From contig NZ_CP133266.1 of NCBI RefSeq assembly GCF_030915485.1, forward strand, positions 4,395,107-4,459,106: a stretch of DNA of 64,000 nt, read 5' to 3'. This DNA is from Neobacillus sp. PS3-40. Its GTDB lineage: Bacteria > Bacillota > Bacilli > Bacillales > Cytobacillaceae. Positions 1 through 8,647 of the stretch are shown in pieces. A program made the position numbers and the translations under genes. Numbering within the stretch: the stretch's first letter is position 1; every line of letters begins with the position of its first letter. A model generated the notes under the pieces. The model saw nothing but the letters and a program-made list of their open reading frames with translations. It did not search any database and was not told the DNA's origin.

Positions 1-85
1 ATTTTTCACTTCGATTAAATAAACTGATTCACTTTTGCGCAGCACCACCCATTTCTTTATTCAAAAATTCAAATAAATAGAAACG

Positions 86-117
86 ACCCCGGAGAATATG
101 ATTTCTTCCGGGGTTTT
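86..117 (+). terminator. Rho-independent terminator
   Basis: A GC-rich stem (ACCCCGGA with TCCGGGGT) with an A/T-rich loop is followed by TTTTT on the + strand. It probably ends a gene lying left of the window. Confidence 0.7.
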
Positions 118-323
118 TCATTAGTTTGGGAAATTGTTTTTGGGCAACTCTAAAATCTTATGATTTATTAAACAAAAAGGGAAAAAACGAAAATAAACAG
201 TCTAAATTTTTGTATTATCTTTCAATTGCGTCTATTTAAAGAATGCTTATATGAAGCATGATTCATAGCCATAATAATTATAACATCCAAAATTAACTTA
301 ACTAAACAGGGAGGTATATGGGT

Positions 324-473
324 ATGCCTAATAAATTCATTGAGAATTTAAAGAATTTACAGTATCGAAATACATCAAAGGAAATAGATATAAATGAATT
401 CGAGCGGTTAGAATCAAAACACACAAGGGTTCGCCATGATGAAGATCTTCGAGAAAATATTCGTGTACATTAG
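324..473 (+). CDS. Small hypothetical protein (49 aa)
   Basis: A 49-codon frame opens with ATG at 324, nine bases after a GGGAGG ribosome binding site; an earlier in-frame ATG at 318 sits too close to that site. The product is charged and hydrophilic, rich in Lys, Glu, Arg and Asn, with no signal peptide or membrane segment, and ends in a basic/acidic stretch (RHDEDLRENIRVH). I do not recognise a family. The good ribosome binding site and Bacillus-like codon use suggest a real small protein, but the terminator upstream and decayed DNA downstream leave it isolated and its role unknown. Confidence 0.45.
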   Translation: MPNKFIENLKNLQYRNTSKEIDINEFERLESKHTRVRHDEDLRENIRVH

Positions 474-1306
474 AAATTATGATTTACGGAACCCATTCTT
501 CCAGTGCAGTAAACAATTTTCGCAAAAACAATATTTGTATAAAAGGCAAATGGATAACAAAATTTTTAGTAACTAAAATGTAAAATAAAAAAGTTACAAA
601 AAATGCCTTATGAACGACGTTTTCCTTGGAGTTCAACCGGGTTTGGTCGTTCATGGCATTCACGAACGATATTTCCCTTCCTTTCGAGGGGGGCATTAGC
701 CAACCACGTTTCCGCATAACTATTTTTTAACGTTGCCCCGAATGTTTTCCACTCTGAATAAAATTCTAGCCACATTATGCCAACATCATTACGAACTGTT
801 TCAGCTTGTCCTTATGCACATTCTTGCAAACTTAAAACTAATTTTAGAGCAATACCGTTAGTAATCTCACTATCCGTGCACTCGACACCTAAAGGAATTT
901 CACTCTGGAGAGACTTCGGCTTGGTCAAAGTTACATCATGCATTTTTATACCTCTATATCAATACTCTTCAAAAGAAATAGAATATTTAATGTTTTAAGA
1001 CTTTTTTAATAGGATGGAATAAAAGCTACATTCATACGCAAAGCGAAACAGAATCAGATACAAATAGGAAGAATGGATGTATGATAGAATTTATGGAATT
1101 TAATTTTTGTTGAGGATTATCATTAAATTTAGGATAATAGTGATGAAGTACGCTTTGCAGAGGGGAAAAATGAGGCTAGAGCTTTACTTTGTTACAATAC
1201 ATTAATTTTGCCTATTGGATAAATATGGTTATATCAAATAGAAGTAAGTTAAAAAACCACTTGAGTGGCAAAATATGAAATTTTGGTTATGAAAAGAGGA
1301 AAAAAT
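474..1306. other. Gene-poor stretch with decayed minus-strand coding sequence
   Basis: No intact gene is visible. On the minus strand a frame starting at 943 reads for 43 codons to a TAA at 812. It is followed in the same direction by frame pieces that read like protein (WLEFYSEWKTFG) down to about 720, and by a 77-codon frame at 484-717 without a convincing start. This looks like one or two decayed genes that I cannot identify. Confidence 0.35.
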
Positions 1307-2374
1307 ATGAATAAAGAGTCTATATATGGATTTACAAAAGATCAATTGGAAGAATGGTTGATGGAGAATGGCCATAAAAAATCGAGGGCAGCACAAGTTT
1401 GGGATTGGCTCTATCGGAAGCGAGTAACAGATTTTAGTGAGATGACGGATGTAAATCAAGAGTGTATTCAATTACTTAAAGAGAACTTTATCATCCAAAC
1501 CTTACAACAGCATATAAAGCAAGAATCAGCAGATGGAACGATTAAGTTTTTATTTAAATTGCATGATGGCCATTTAATTGAAACAGTTTTGATGAGGCAT
1601 AAATATGGCAGCTCTGTTTGTGTCACTACACAAGTAGGCTGTAACATCGGTTGCAGTTTTTGTGCAAGTGGTTTATTAGCGAAAAGCCGAGATTTATCCA
1701 GTGGGGAAATTGTTGAGCAGATTATGAATGTTCAGCTTCATTTGGATAAAATCGGACAAGGGGAAATCGTAAGTCATATTGTTGTGATGGGGATTGGTGA
1801 ACCATTCGATAATTTTGTAAATCTGCTTAACTTTCTAAATGTAATCATCGATCATAAAGGACTTGCTATTGCAGCTAGACGAATTACTGTATCGACTAGC
1901 GGGCTCGCTGACAAGATTTATGAATTCACAGATACTAAGATGCAGGTTAACTTGGCGATCTCATTTCATGCGCCAAATAATGAACTGCGAAGTCGTATTA
2001 TGAAAATAAATAATGCTATTCCAATTGAAAAACTATTGAAGTCAATGGAATATTATATTGAAAAAACCAATCGTCGGATAACGATTGAATATATTTTGTT
2101 GAAGGATGTAAATGATCATAAGGAAGAAGCAACAGAGCTTGCTGATCTTCTTGGACACCTAAAACATCAACTCTATGTGAATTTAATTCCATATAATCCA
2201 GTGGACGAACATAGTCAATATCAAAGAAGTGAACAGGAATCGGTGCTAGCGTTTTATGATACATTGAAAAAAAGAGGGATTAATTGCAAAATTCGCCAGG
2301 AACACGGGACAGATATTGATGCTGCATGCGGGCAGTTAAGAAGTAAACAAATGAAAAAAGAAAAAGTTCAATAG
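1307..2374 (+). CDS. RlmN-type radical SAM 23S rRNA / tRNA adenine-C2 methyltransferase (paralogue)
   Basis: Predicted RlmN/Cfr-family enzyme that methylates an adenine (C2 in RlmN) using two SAM molecules and a methyl-Cys intermediate. The radical SAM motif CNIGCSFC gives cluster cysteines C112, C116 and C119. The two catalytic cysteines are present: C105 in CVTTQVGC and C341 in the C-terminal DIDAACGQL motif. At 355 aa it has the usual length. The start at 1307 follows AGAGGA; upstream in-frame starts at 1265 and 1289 lack a good site. The text is closer to Bacillus RlmN (MGIGEP, ITVSTSG, SFHAPN) than to Cfr. The main Bacillus rlmN normally sits beside prpC-prkC; this copy is alone, so it is probably a second paralogue. 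A VOC gene follows 12 bases later. Confidence 0.85.
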   Translation: MNKESIYGFTKDQLEEWLMENGHKKSRAAQVWDWLYRKRVTDFSEMTDVNQECIQLLKENFIIQTLQQHIKQESADGTIKFLFKLHDGHLIETVLMRHKYGSSVCVTTQVGCNIGCSFCASGLLAKSRDLSSGEIVEQIMNVQLHLDKIGQGEIVSHIVVMGIGEPFDNFVNLLNFLNVIIDHKGLAIAARRITVSTSGLADKIYEFTDTKMQVNLAISFHAPNNELRSRIMKINNAIPIEKLLKSMEYYIEKTNRRITIEYILLKDVNDHKEEATELADLLGHLKHQLYVNLIPYNPVDEHSQYQRSEQESVLAFYDTLKKRGINCKIRQEHGTDIDAACGQLRSKQMKKEKVQ

Positions 2375-2386
2375 GAGAAAAAAACG

Positions 2387-2758
2387 ATGAAAAGTATTAT
2401 TCCAAATATATTTATTGAAAATTGTAAGGAAAACCTTGATTACTATAAAAATATTTTTGGCGGTGAGATAAAAAATATTATTCCTCACCAAGATTCTCCT
2501 GAAAAACTCATGCATGCTGAATTGCACATCAACCAACAATGTGTACTCTTCTTTGGCGACCTGTTAGAGCAGTCACAGTCGGACGTCAATATGCATATCT
2601 TTTTGATGCTTGATACCGAAGAAGAAATCCAAAAGATATATGATGCATTGAATGAGAATGCGAAGAATGTTCTAATCGAGCTACAAAAATCATTTTGGGG
2701 CTCATTGCATGCTGTCTTGATGGATAAAAATGGTATTATATGGGATTTAGATAAATAA
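2387..2758 (+). CDS. VOC (glyoxalase/PhnB-like) family protein
   Basis: A 123-aa protein of the vicinal oxygen chelate fold, closest in text to the PhnB/YjdN-type subgroup: it opens with the typical 'IIPNIFIENCKENLDYYKNI' beta-alpha unit (FGGE next), has the paired strand 'MHAELHINQQCVLFFGD' and ends with the WDL motif common to PhnB-like members. Such proteins are single-domain, cytoplasmic and often dimeric; substrates vary and cannot be told here. The start ATG follows AGGAGAAAAAA. It lies 12 bases after the methyltransferase gene and probably shares its transcript, which would end at the terminators at 2960 or 3083. Confidence 0.8.
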   Translation: MKSIIPNIFIENCKENLDYYKNIFGGEIKNIIPHQDSPEKLMHAELHINQQCVLFFGDLLEQSQSDVNMHIFLMLDTEEEIQKIYDALNENAKNVLIELQKSFWGSLHAVLMDKNGIIWDLDK

Positions 2759-2769
2759 TATATAATAAA

Positions 2770-2979
2770 AACTTAGTTAGCTCCGGCGATAAACTAGTTG
2801 CACTTATCGATTTGAGTCCTGAATATTTAACAACGATAGTTACTTACTTTAGTTCATTAACAAAGATAAACTTTCTTGTAAGCTCAAATGAAACGTCTAA
2901 TCAAATTGATAACGGGTTCAGATCAGGAGTACAAAAGCTTAATTGGCATTTCAATTTTTGGTTCAAATCGCATATGATT
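2770..2979 (+). pseudogene. C-terminal remnant of an unidentified gene
   Basis: An open frame without a start codon reads as plausible protein (SGDKLVALIDLSPEYLTTIV...) and stops inside the following terminator hairpin. It is probably the tail of a lost gene. I do not recognise the family. Confidence 0.3.
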
Positions 2980-2995
2980 TGAACCTTTTATTTTT
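2960..2995 (+). terminator. Rho-independent terminator
   Basis: GGTTCAAATC pairs with GATTTGAACC across a short CATAT loop and is followed by a T-rich run (TTTTATTTTTG). Confidence 0.75.
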
Positions 2996-3082
2996 GTTGA
3001 TTTGATAAGGTTTATCGGTAATTGACATATAAATTAGTATGCTAAAAAAGGTTCCAAAAATAGTGAGAAAATTCATGTCAAA

Positions 3083-3117
3083 AAAGTCATCCTACAATAA
3101 GGAGGATGACTTTTTTT
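3083..3117 (+). terminator. Rho-independent terminator
   Basis: AAGTCATCCT pairs with AGGATGACTT and is followed by seven T. It falls inside a longer open frame starting at 3039. This shows that the downstream gene really starts at 3171 and not at 3039. Confidence 0.8.
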
Positions 3118-3170
3118 ATAAAGAATTGGTAAGTTATGTTAAAATATTTATAAAAGGAGCGGAGGGGAAA

Positions 3171-3824
3171 ATGGTGAATGTTAGTAAAAAGGGGATACAA
3201 ACAATAGACAAAGCAATTAGTTATACACATAAAGAAATAGGTTCCAAAACTATTTGCTTTATGTTTTCTGGTTCAGGTTACAATTACGATAAACCCCTGT
3301 TTTATTATTCGACAATGGTAATGCTCCAAAACAAAATCGATATTGTCCATATCCATTACACTTATGATGAACAAACAATGAAAAAAACCATTGAAGAAAT
3401 TACCAAAATAATGATGGATGATATTAATCCTGTGATATTGGAGGTTTTAAAAAATGGTAAATACAACGATACAATTTTTTTAGGCAAATCACTCGGAACA
3501 ATTCCAATTGCAAATGATCTAATGAAGAGAGATGAATTCTTAAAATCAAAAATGATTTTACTTACCCCGCTATTGAGGTTCGATTCGATATTTGACTCAA
3601 TCTTTAATAGTCAACATCAAGGGCTATTAGTTATCGGGGATAAAGACCATCATTACAATTTGAATCAAATTAACCAATTAAGTAACTCGAATTTAAAGAT
3701 TGATGTCGTCCAAAACGCAAATCATTCCTTAGATATTGGAGAACTTCAAACAACAAATTCAATTTTAGTTTTATCAAAAATAATGGAAAGACTCCAAGAA
3801 ACTATCAGTTCAAATTTGCCATAA
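3171..3824 (+). CDS. Alpha/beta-hydrolase-like protein
   Basis: A 217-aa soluble protein. ATG 3171 follows AAAGGAGCGGAGGGG, whereas the longer frame upstream crosses a terminator. The fold pattern fits a small alpha/beta hydrolase: an early strand with an SGSGYNYDKPLFYY oxyanion-type turn, a nucleophile elbow FLGKSLGT (G-K-S-L-G), a late acidic strand LLVIGDKDHHYN and a final catalytic-type His in NANHSLDIG. The Ser, Asp and His triad is therefore present in order. Such proteins act as cytoplasmic esterases or hydrolases of unknown substrate. It is monocistronic, ending at a terminator at 3882. Confidence 0.65.
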   Translation: MVNVSKKGIQTIDKAISYTHKEIGSKTICFMFSGSGYNYDKPLFYYSTMVMLQNKIDIVHIHYTYDEQTMKKTIEEITKIMMDDINPVILEVLKNGKYNDTIFLGKSLGTIPIANDLMKRDEFLKSKMILLTPLLRFDSIFDSIFNSQHQGLLVIGDKDHHYNLNQINQLSNSNLKIDVVQNANHSLDIGELQTTNSILVLSKIMERLQETISSNLP

Positions 3825-3881
3825 ACTGATGTTATCAATAATTCACCAATTAGGGTGCTAATTTAATTGCTAAAATAAATA

Positions 3882-3912
3882 CAAAAGAGGTGCTTGTTGC
3901 ACCTCTTTTTAT
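3882..3912 (+). terminator. Rho-independent terminator
   Basis: AAAAGAGGTGC pairs with GCACCTCTTTT over a TTGTT loop and ends in a T run. It separates the hydrolase gene from the microcompartment operon. Confidence 0.85.
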
Positions 3913-4070
3913 ATAGTTAATTTTAATTTTCTACTTTAAAACTGAATCCGTTATCAAATTGATTAGGCGTTTTTCTTTTGTTAACTCCATTCAAATTGGG
4001 GGCCATTTAGTATGTATTGCCCTTTTTGTTTTCTATGTATTACTAACATTTGCAATAGTTAAAATTATTA

Positions 4071-4098
4071 TTGACAGAAAATTTTGAGGAGTTATACT
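4071..4098 (+). promoter_or_regulatory. Sigma-A-type promoter of the microcompartment operon
   Basis: A perfect -35 box TTGACA (4071-4076), a 16-base spacer and a TATACT -10 box (4093-4098) lie 59 bases before the regulator start. The leader then contains TGTTCATA...TTTTAACA (about 4110-4131), a possible operator for the regulator; that part is a guess. All twelve genes downstream run in one direction with very short gaps, so this is probably the main promoter. Confidence 0.65.
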
Positions 4099-4156
4099 AT
4101 ACTTAACAAATGTTCATATCTATTTTAACATAATTTCAAATTAAGGTGAATCTGAC

Positions 4157-5140
4157 ATGGAAGTTGAAAAAATATCACGATTAGTTGAGATAGCTGAGTT
4201 GTATTATCTACAGGATTTTAACCAACAAGAAATAGCGAAGAAGTTTGCAATTTCTCGGCCCACCGTTTCTCGCCTCCTTTTGCAAGCAAAACAAGAGGGG
4301 ATTGTTGAAATAAAAATAGTGAATCCTACAGATTTTGTTCAACAATTGGCTTTAACTTTGAAGGAGAAATTTAAGTTAAAACAATGTATAGTTGCTCCTG
4401 TTCCAAAGTTTGAAGATAACCTAATCAAAGAGAACATTGGAATAGTAGCTGCTGAGTACGTAAATGGCCTTGTTAAAAATGGAGATACCATTGGTATTAC
4501 ATGGGGAACAACAATATTTGAGCTAGTGAAAAAAATTCAACCCAAAAATGTTAAGGATGTAACAGTTGTCCAACTTAATGGAGGGGTTAGCTACTCAGAA
4601 TCAAATACATACGCATCCGAAATTATCAACCGACTTGCTAGTGCTTTTAATACAATACCCCATTTTTTACAGGTCCCTGCAGTAGTCGACCATCTTGTTG
4701 TAAAAAATGCAATTGTTGCGGATCGCCATATTAAAAGTGTGTTGGAGTTAGGTAAAGCAGCAAATATTGCAATCTACACTGTAGGAGATCCAGGTGAACA
4801 ATCCACCTTGATGAAGGCAGGCTACTTTTTAGAAGGAGATATTGAAACCTTAAAGACAAATAAAGCAGTTGGAGATATTTGTTCGAGGTATTTCGATGGT
4901 GATGGGAATATATGTAATTTTAGTTTGAACGATCGAACCATTGGTATTGACCTTCATCATTTAGCTCAGAAAGAATATGGAATTCTAGTTGCTGGAGGGA
5001 GGAATAAAATCGATGGCATCTATGGGGCATTAAAGGGTCACTATGCCAATGTCCTTATTACAGATCAGTATTCAGCCAAGGCATTACTAGAAATGGTTGG
5101 TGGTGAAGACGAATGGATCAATCAGAAATTAGAGCAATAG
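4157..5140 (+). CDS. deoR: DeoR-type (SorC family) deoxyribonucleoside regulator
   Basis: A 327-aa transcription regulator of the SorC/Bacillus DeoR family. Residues 10-45 carry a helix-turn-helix (QQEIAKKFAISRPTVSRLL). The rest is the sugar-phosphate-binding domain related to sugar-phosphate isomerases, with the GDTIGITWGTT and VQLNGGVS segments. In Bacillus subtilis, DeoR represses dra-nupC-pdp and is released by deoxyribose-5-phosphate. Here the operon encodes deoxyribose-5-phosphate aldolase, so the same effector is likely (inference). It is the first gene of the operon, following AAGGTGA, and its end overlaps pduL by 28 bases. Confidence 0.85.
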   Translation: MEVEKISRLVEIAELYYLQDFNQQEIAKKFAISRPTVSRLLLQAKQEGIVEIKIVNPTDFVQQLALTLKEKFKLKQCIVAPVPKFEDNLIKENIGIVAAEYVNGLVKNGDTIGITWGTTIFELVKKIQPKNVKDVTVVQLNGGVSYSESNTYASEIINRLASAFNTIPHFLQVPAVVDHLVVKNAIVADRHIKSVLELGKAANIAIYTVGDPGEQSTLMKAGYFLEGDIETLKTNKAVGDICSRYFDGDGNICNFSLNDRTIGIDLHHLAQKEYGILVAGGRNKIDGIYGALKGHYANVLITDQYSAKALLEMVGGEDEWINQKLEQ

Positions 5141-5757
5141 TCAAAAGTGTTGTAACAAAAACGCTGCTAAAACCAAAAATGGTTCCAATAGCAGTTTCAA
5201 ACCGCCACGTTCATTTAGCACCCGAGCATGTTGAAAGACTTTTTGGTAGAGGGCATAAACTAAGGAATCTTAGGAATTTATCTCAGCCAAATCAATTCGC
5301 TGCAATGGAAACGGTTTCATTGATTGGCCCTAAAGGGAACATACAAAATGTTCGGGTACTTGGTCCCGCAAGAGGTAAAACTCAAGTAGAGGTTTCATTA
5401 TTTGATGGATTTACATTAGGGGTGAAACCACCGATTCGAAATTCCGGTCATATCATAGGCTCTGAATCTATTACGATCCAAGGACCACGGGGACAGGTCA
5501 CTATTGGTGAAGGCCTAATTTGTGCGTCTCGCCACATTCATATCCATACGAGTGACAGTGAAACTTTAGGATTAAAAGACGGTGACCGTGTTCAAGTAAG
5601 GGTGAATGGTGAGCGAGGAATCATCTTTTCAAATGTACTTATACGTGTTTCGCCTAACTATGTGCTCGAGATGCACATTGACCTTGATGAGGCAAATGCT
5701 GCAAATATTAAAAAAGGGCAATGTGGAGAAATTATTTTGATAGAAAGCCATTCATAA
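5113..5757 (+). CDS. pduL: PduL-type phosphate propanoyl/acetyltransferase
   Basis: A 214-aa PduL, the microcompartment phosphotransacylase that converts acyl-CoA plus phosphate to acyl-phosphate and recycles CoA in the lumen. The two-zinc site motifs are visible: SNRHVHL near residue 29, CASRHIHIH near 137 and MHIDLDEAN near the C-terminus. The first 20 residues (DQSEIRAIVKSVVTKTLL) form an amphipathic helix of the encapsulation-peptide type before the double-barrel fold. The start lies inside the 3' end of deoR, implying translational coupling. In this operon it would make acetyl-phosphate from the acetyl-CoA produced by the aldehyde dehydrogenase. Confidence 0.92.
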   Translation: MDQSEIRAIVKSVVTKTLLKPKMVPIAVSNRHVHLAPEHVERLFGRGHKLRNLRNLSQPNQFAAMETVSLIGPKGNIQNVRVLGPARGKTQVEVSLFDGFTLGVKPPIRNSGHIIGSESITIQGPRGQVTIGEGLICASRHIHIHTSDSETLGLKDGDRVQVRVNGERGIIFSNVLIRVSPNYVLEMHIDLDEANAANIKKGQCGEIILIESHS

Positions 5758-5776
5758 GTGGGCGGAGGCTGTGGCA

Positions 5777-6517
5777 GTGGATGTAAAACAAAAAGTCAAA
5801 TCACTTGTCCAACAAGAAGTTGAAGCTTATTTTAAAAAATTCATTCCAGAACAAAGGAAGATATCAATTGTAATTTTATTAGGTTATCACTCTCTTTATC
5901 CTTCAAACATTTTGAAAGCGGTTACTCGTTTGCTGGAATCCTACGACGTGACGTTACTTTTAACGAAAGACTGGCTGCCTTTATCAGCAAACCTTTCTAA
6001 CCAATCATATGTACTTTTAGAAGATACTTCGTATAGAGAATTAAATAACTTTGTTGAGAAATCCGCACTTTTAGTTGTTCCAGTTGCCTCCTATCAGTTG
6101 GTATCAAAGCTCGCTCTATCGATAGATGATGATTTAGCTGCATGGTTGTCAATCCAATATCAATTGATAGGCAAACCAATTGTAATTGTTAACGATGATG
6201 TTGAACCCAATGTCTACCAACAAATATATGCACCTTATTCTGTACTAGAACGATTAAATTCTTACATAAGCCAGATTCAACTCGATCAAGTAAAGTGGGT
6301 ACCATTAAGTAAGCTAGCAACTACTGTTGATGAACAATATAAGTCGTATTCAGAAAAGCAATCTCTTATTCTTGCAAAACATATTGAAAAGGCTCATCGA
6401 GATAGGATACAAGAATTAGTAGTATCAAAGAGGAGCCAAATAACACCAGTTGCCAGAGATTTGGCAAGGGAACTTAAAATTCAAATTATCAAGTCGGACT
6501 CCTCGAAAGGAGGTTAG
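5777..6517 (+). CDS. Microcompartment-associated flavoprotein (HFCD-like)
   Basis: A 246-aa protein. GTG 5777 sits eight bases after GGAGG; GTG 5771 is too close. The N-terminus (VDVKQKVKSLVQQEVEAYFKKF) is an amphipathic helix like those on the other cargo enzymes. The middle part resembles the flavoprotein/phosphopantothenoylcysteine-decarboxylase fold: LLVVPVASYQLVSKLALSID, then DDLAAWLSIQ and GKPIVIVNDDV, the region that binds FMN in that family. Flavoproteins of this kind occur in several microcompartment loci, where redox cofactor handling is suspected but not well defined. In this locus no alcohol dehydrogenase is seen, so a role in re-oxidising NADH or electron transfer is possible (inference). 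Confidence 0.65.
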   Translation: MDVKQKVKSLVQQEVEAYFKKFIPEQRKISIVILLGYHSLYPSNILKAVTRLLESYDVTLLLTKDWLPLSANLSNQSYVLLEDTSYRELNNFVEKSALLVVPVASYQLVSKLALSIDDDLAAWLSIQYQLIGKPIVIVNDDVEPNVYQQIYAPYSVLERLNSYISQIQLDQVKWVPLSKLATTVDEQYKSYSEKQSLILAKHIEKAHRDRIQELVVSKRSQITPVARDLARELKIQIIKSDSSKGG

Positions 6518-6520
6518 CCA

Positions 6521-6820
6521 TTGATCATTGGAAAAGTAATTGGATCGATTGTTTCCACCACAAAAGCAGAGAAATTAAAGGGCAAAAAGCTCCTCATTGT
6601 GCATCCACTTGATATGAAAAGTATCGAAGAAGATGGAAAACCACTTGTCGCCATTGACACAGTTGGTTCAGGAATTGGAGAAGTAGTTTTAGTTGTCAGC
6701 GGAAGTTCGGCAAGACAAACAGAGATAACAAATGGAGTCCCAGTTGATGCCGCAATCATAGGAATTGTCGATCAAATTGAAATAGAAGGATCCTTAACTT
6801 TTAATAAAGGAGGTAAATAA
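6521..6820 (+). CDS. BMC-P pentameric shell vertex protein (EutN/CcmL family), copy 1
   Basis: A 99-aa pentamer-forming shell protein with the family layout: 'IIGKVIGSIVSTTKAEKLKG' start, KKLLIVHPLD, the PLVAIDTVGSGIGEVVLVVSG core and the VDAAIIGIVDQIE end. Such proteins cap the twelve vertices of the shell. The start is a TTG at 6521, seven bases after AAAGGAGG. It is the first of three BMC-P genes in the operon; in other systems multiple paralogues are common, and one type is enough for closure. It lies directly before the aldehyde dehydrogenase gene. Confidence 0.95.
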   Translation: MIIGKVIGSIVSTTKAEKLKGKKLLIVHPLDMKSIEEDGKPLVAIDTVGSGIGEVVLVVSGSSARQTEITNGVPVDAAIIGIVDQIEIEGSLTFNKGGK

Positions 6821-6822
6821 AT

Positions 6823-8244
6823 GTGCAAATAAGTGAGTTAGATATTAAAAAAATGGTTGCACAAGTCCTGCAACAATTAGAGCAAAAACCAGATACATCT
6901 GTTTCAAAAAATCTGGATGCAAGCTTTGGCAATGGAGTCTTTGAAACAGTGGATGAAGCTGTGACCGCTTCAATTCAAGCATGGGAAAACCTTCGAAAAC
7001 TGCCGTTGTCTACTCGGAAACAAATGATTGAGAAAATAAGAGAAATAAGCCGTGAACATGCGGAAGAATTAGCAATTCTTGCTGTACAAGAAACGGGCTT
7101 AGGAAGAGTAACAGACAAGATTGTAAAAAATCTATTGGCAGCAAATAAAACACCGGGCGTTGAGGACTTAGCCAGTACTTCTTATTCAGGGGATAATGGA
7201 TTAACACTTGTTGAATATGCTCCAATTGGGGTGTTTGGTTCCATTACACCAACAACTAACCCAGCTGCGACTATTATTAACAATATAATTTCTCTAGTTT
7301 CAGCGGGTAATACAGTCGTTTTCAACCCACATCCAAGTGCTAAAAATGTATCAATTAGAACAATCCAACTTTTAAATCAAGCAATAGTATTTGCAGGTGG
7401 ACCTGAAAATACACTAACATCTGTTGCAAATCCGAATATCGATACGTCCGCTGAAGTTATGAAACATCCATCTATAAATGCCCTTGTTGTTACAGGTGGG
7501 GGTATGGTTGTTAAGGCTGCAATGAGTGTTGGAAAAAAAGTCATTGCAGCTGGTCCGGGAAATCCTCCCGTCGTGGTAGATGAGACAGCAATCATTGCAA
7601 ATGCAGCTGCGAACATTGTCGCAGGTGCAAGTTTTGATAACAATATTTTATGTACAGCTGAAAAAGAGGTCTTTGTTGTTGAGAAGGTTGCAAACGCCTT
7701 AAAAAGTGAGATGGTCAAGAATGGGGCTGTTGAGCTTAAAGGCTTCCAATTAGAAAAACTACTCGAAAAAGTACTGGTAAAGAAAAATAATAAATTTTAC
7801 CCAAACAAAGATTTTGTCGGCAAGGATGCTAACGTTCTTTTGGAAGCAGCTGGAATACAAGCGAGTCCAAATGTGAAGCTGGTTATTGCAGAAACAAATA
7901 TGGACCATCCGTTAGTCATGATCGAAATGCTAATGCCACTTTTACCCATCGTTCGAGTACCTGATGTTGATAAAGCGATCTCATGTGCCGTAATTGCCGA
8001 AAAAGGAAATAGGCACACAGCGGTTATGCACTCCCAAAATATCACGAATTTAACAAAAATGGCGCAAGAAATTCAAGCTACTATTTTTGTGAAAAACGGT
8101 CCATCTGTTGCAGGCTTAGGCTTTGAAAGTGAGGGTTTTACGACTCTGACAATCGCAGGACCTACCGGTGAGGGATTAACCAGCGCTAAAACATTTACTC
8201 GAAAGCGACGTTGTGTTTTAGTCGATGGATTAAGAATCATATAG
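6823..8244 (+). CDS. CoA-acylating aldehyde dehydrogenase (PduP/EutE-like)
   Basis: A 473-aa CoA- and NAD-dependent aldehyde dehydrogenase that would turn acetaldehyde into acetyl-CoA inside the shell. Residues 1-22 (SELDIKKMVAQVLQQLEQK) are a classical encapsulation peptide. The Rossmann part includes GVFGSITPTTNPAAT and the GGG/GPGNPPVVVD motifs, and the catalytic cysteine is C277 in NNILCTAEKE. The GTG start at 6823 follows GGAGGTAAATAAAT; the overlapping ATG at 6821 hits a stop after three codons. It connects DeoC, the likely aldehyde source, with PduL. Length and motifs fit PduP; the substrate being acetaldehyde is inferred from deoC. Confidence 0.93.
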   Translation: MQISELDIKKMVAQVLQQLEQKPDTSVSKNLDASFGNGVFETVDEAVTASIQAWENLRKLPLSTRKQMIEKIREISREHAEELAILAVQETGLGRVTDKIVKNLLAANKTPGVEDLASTSYSGDNGLTLVEYAPIGVFGSITPTTNPAATIINNIISLVSAGNTVVFNPHPSAKNVSIRTIQLLNQAIVFAGGPENTLTSVANPNIDTSAEVMKHPSINALVVTGGGMVVKAAMSVGKKVIAAGPGNPPVVVDETAIIANAAANIVAGASFDNNILCTAEKEVFVVEKVANALKSEMVKNGAVELKGFQLEKLLEKVLVKKNNKFYPNKDFVGKDANVLLEAAGIQASPNVKLVIAETNMDHPLVMIEMLMPLLPIVRVPDVDKAISCAVIAEKGNRHTAVMHSQNITNLTKMAQEIQATIFVKNGPSVAGLGFESEGFTTLTIAGPTGEGLTSAKTFTRKRRCVLVDGLRII

Positions 8245-8258
8245 TGGGGTGATTTTAA

Positions 8259-8357
8259 TTGGTTGATTCTGAAGACTCACACAAAGAAAAAGAGAAGAAG
8301 AATAAAACGAAAAAGCAAGAAAAGACAAAAGTAAATATCGATAAAGGAGGAAATAAG
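8259..8357 (+). other. In-frame Lys/Glu-rich N-terminal extension of the first BMC-H gene
   Basis: From TTG 8259, seven bases after GTGGGGTG, the frame runs without a stop into the BMC-H gene and adds 33 residues. Nearly half are charged ([19 protein letters not shown]). A second, stronger site (AAAGGAGG) lies inside it before ATG 8358. Either the shell protein is made in long and short forms, or the upstream frame is a short leader. Confidence 0.45.
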
Positions 8358-8636
8358 ATGAGTCAAGAAGCTTTAGGAATGATTGAAACAAAGGGTTTAG
8401 TAGGTGCAATAGAAGCTGCAGATGCAATGGTTAAAGCAGCAAATGTTACTTTAGTAGGGAGAGAATTTGTGGGTGCTGGCCTTGTTACAGTTATGGTTCG
8501 TGGAGATGTTGGCGCTGTTAAAGCAGCAACAGAAGCAGGTGCTGAAGCGGCACAGCGTGTTGGAACGCTTATTTCCGTACACGTCATTCCGCGTCCAAAC
8601 ACTGAAGTCGATGGGATTATTCCGAAAGCAGAATAA
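8358..8636 (+). CDS. BMC-H hexameric shell protein, copy 1
   Basis: A 92-aa single-domain shell protein that tiles the flat facets as hexamers. It shows the family sequence [20 protein letters not shown], then [25 protein letters not shown] and the end [12 protein letters not shown]. The central pore loop reads REFVGAG and differs from the KVNVGGG of the second copy, so the two hexamers probably have different pores. ATG 8358 follows AAAGGAGG; an in-frame TTG at 8259 could add a lysine-rich tail. No trimeric BMC-T gene is seen, so these two BMC-H proteins must form the facets or a BMC-T gene lies elsewhere. Confidence 0.95.
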   Translation: MSQEALGMIETKGLVGAIEAADAMVKAANVTLVGREFVGAGLVTVMVRGDVGAVKAATEAGAEAAQRVGTLISVHVIPRPNTEVDGIIPKAE

Positions 8637-8647
8637 GGTGGATGAGA

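Noticed and set aside
777..998. 73-codon + strand ORF
   Set aside because: The Cys/Ser-rich composition is that of an antisense shadow; the minus strand reads more like decayed protein.
1307..2374. Cfr resistance methyltransferase
   Set aside because: The motifs ([21 protein letters not shown]) follow RlmN of Bacillus more closely than Cfr; the residues that mark Cfr are not convincing here.
3039..3170. 44-codon N-terminal extension of the hydrolase
   Set aside because: It overlaps a complete terminator hairpin and the strong ribosome binding site lies just before 3171.
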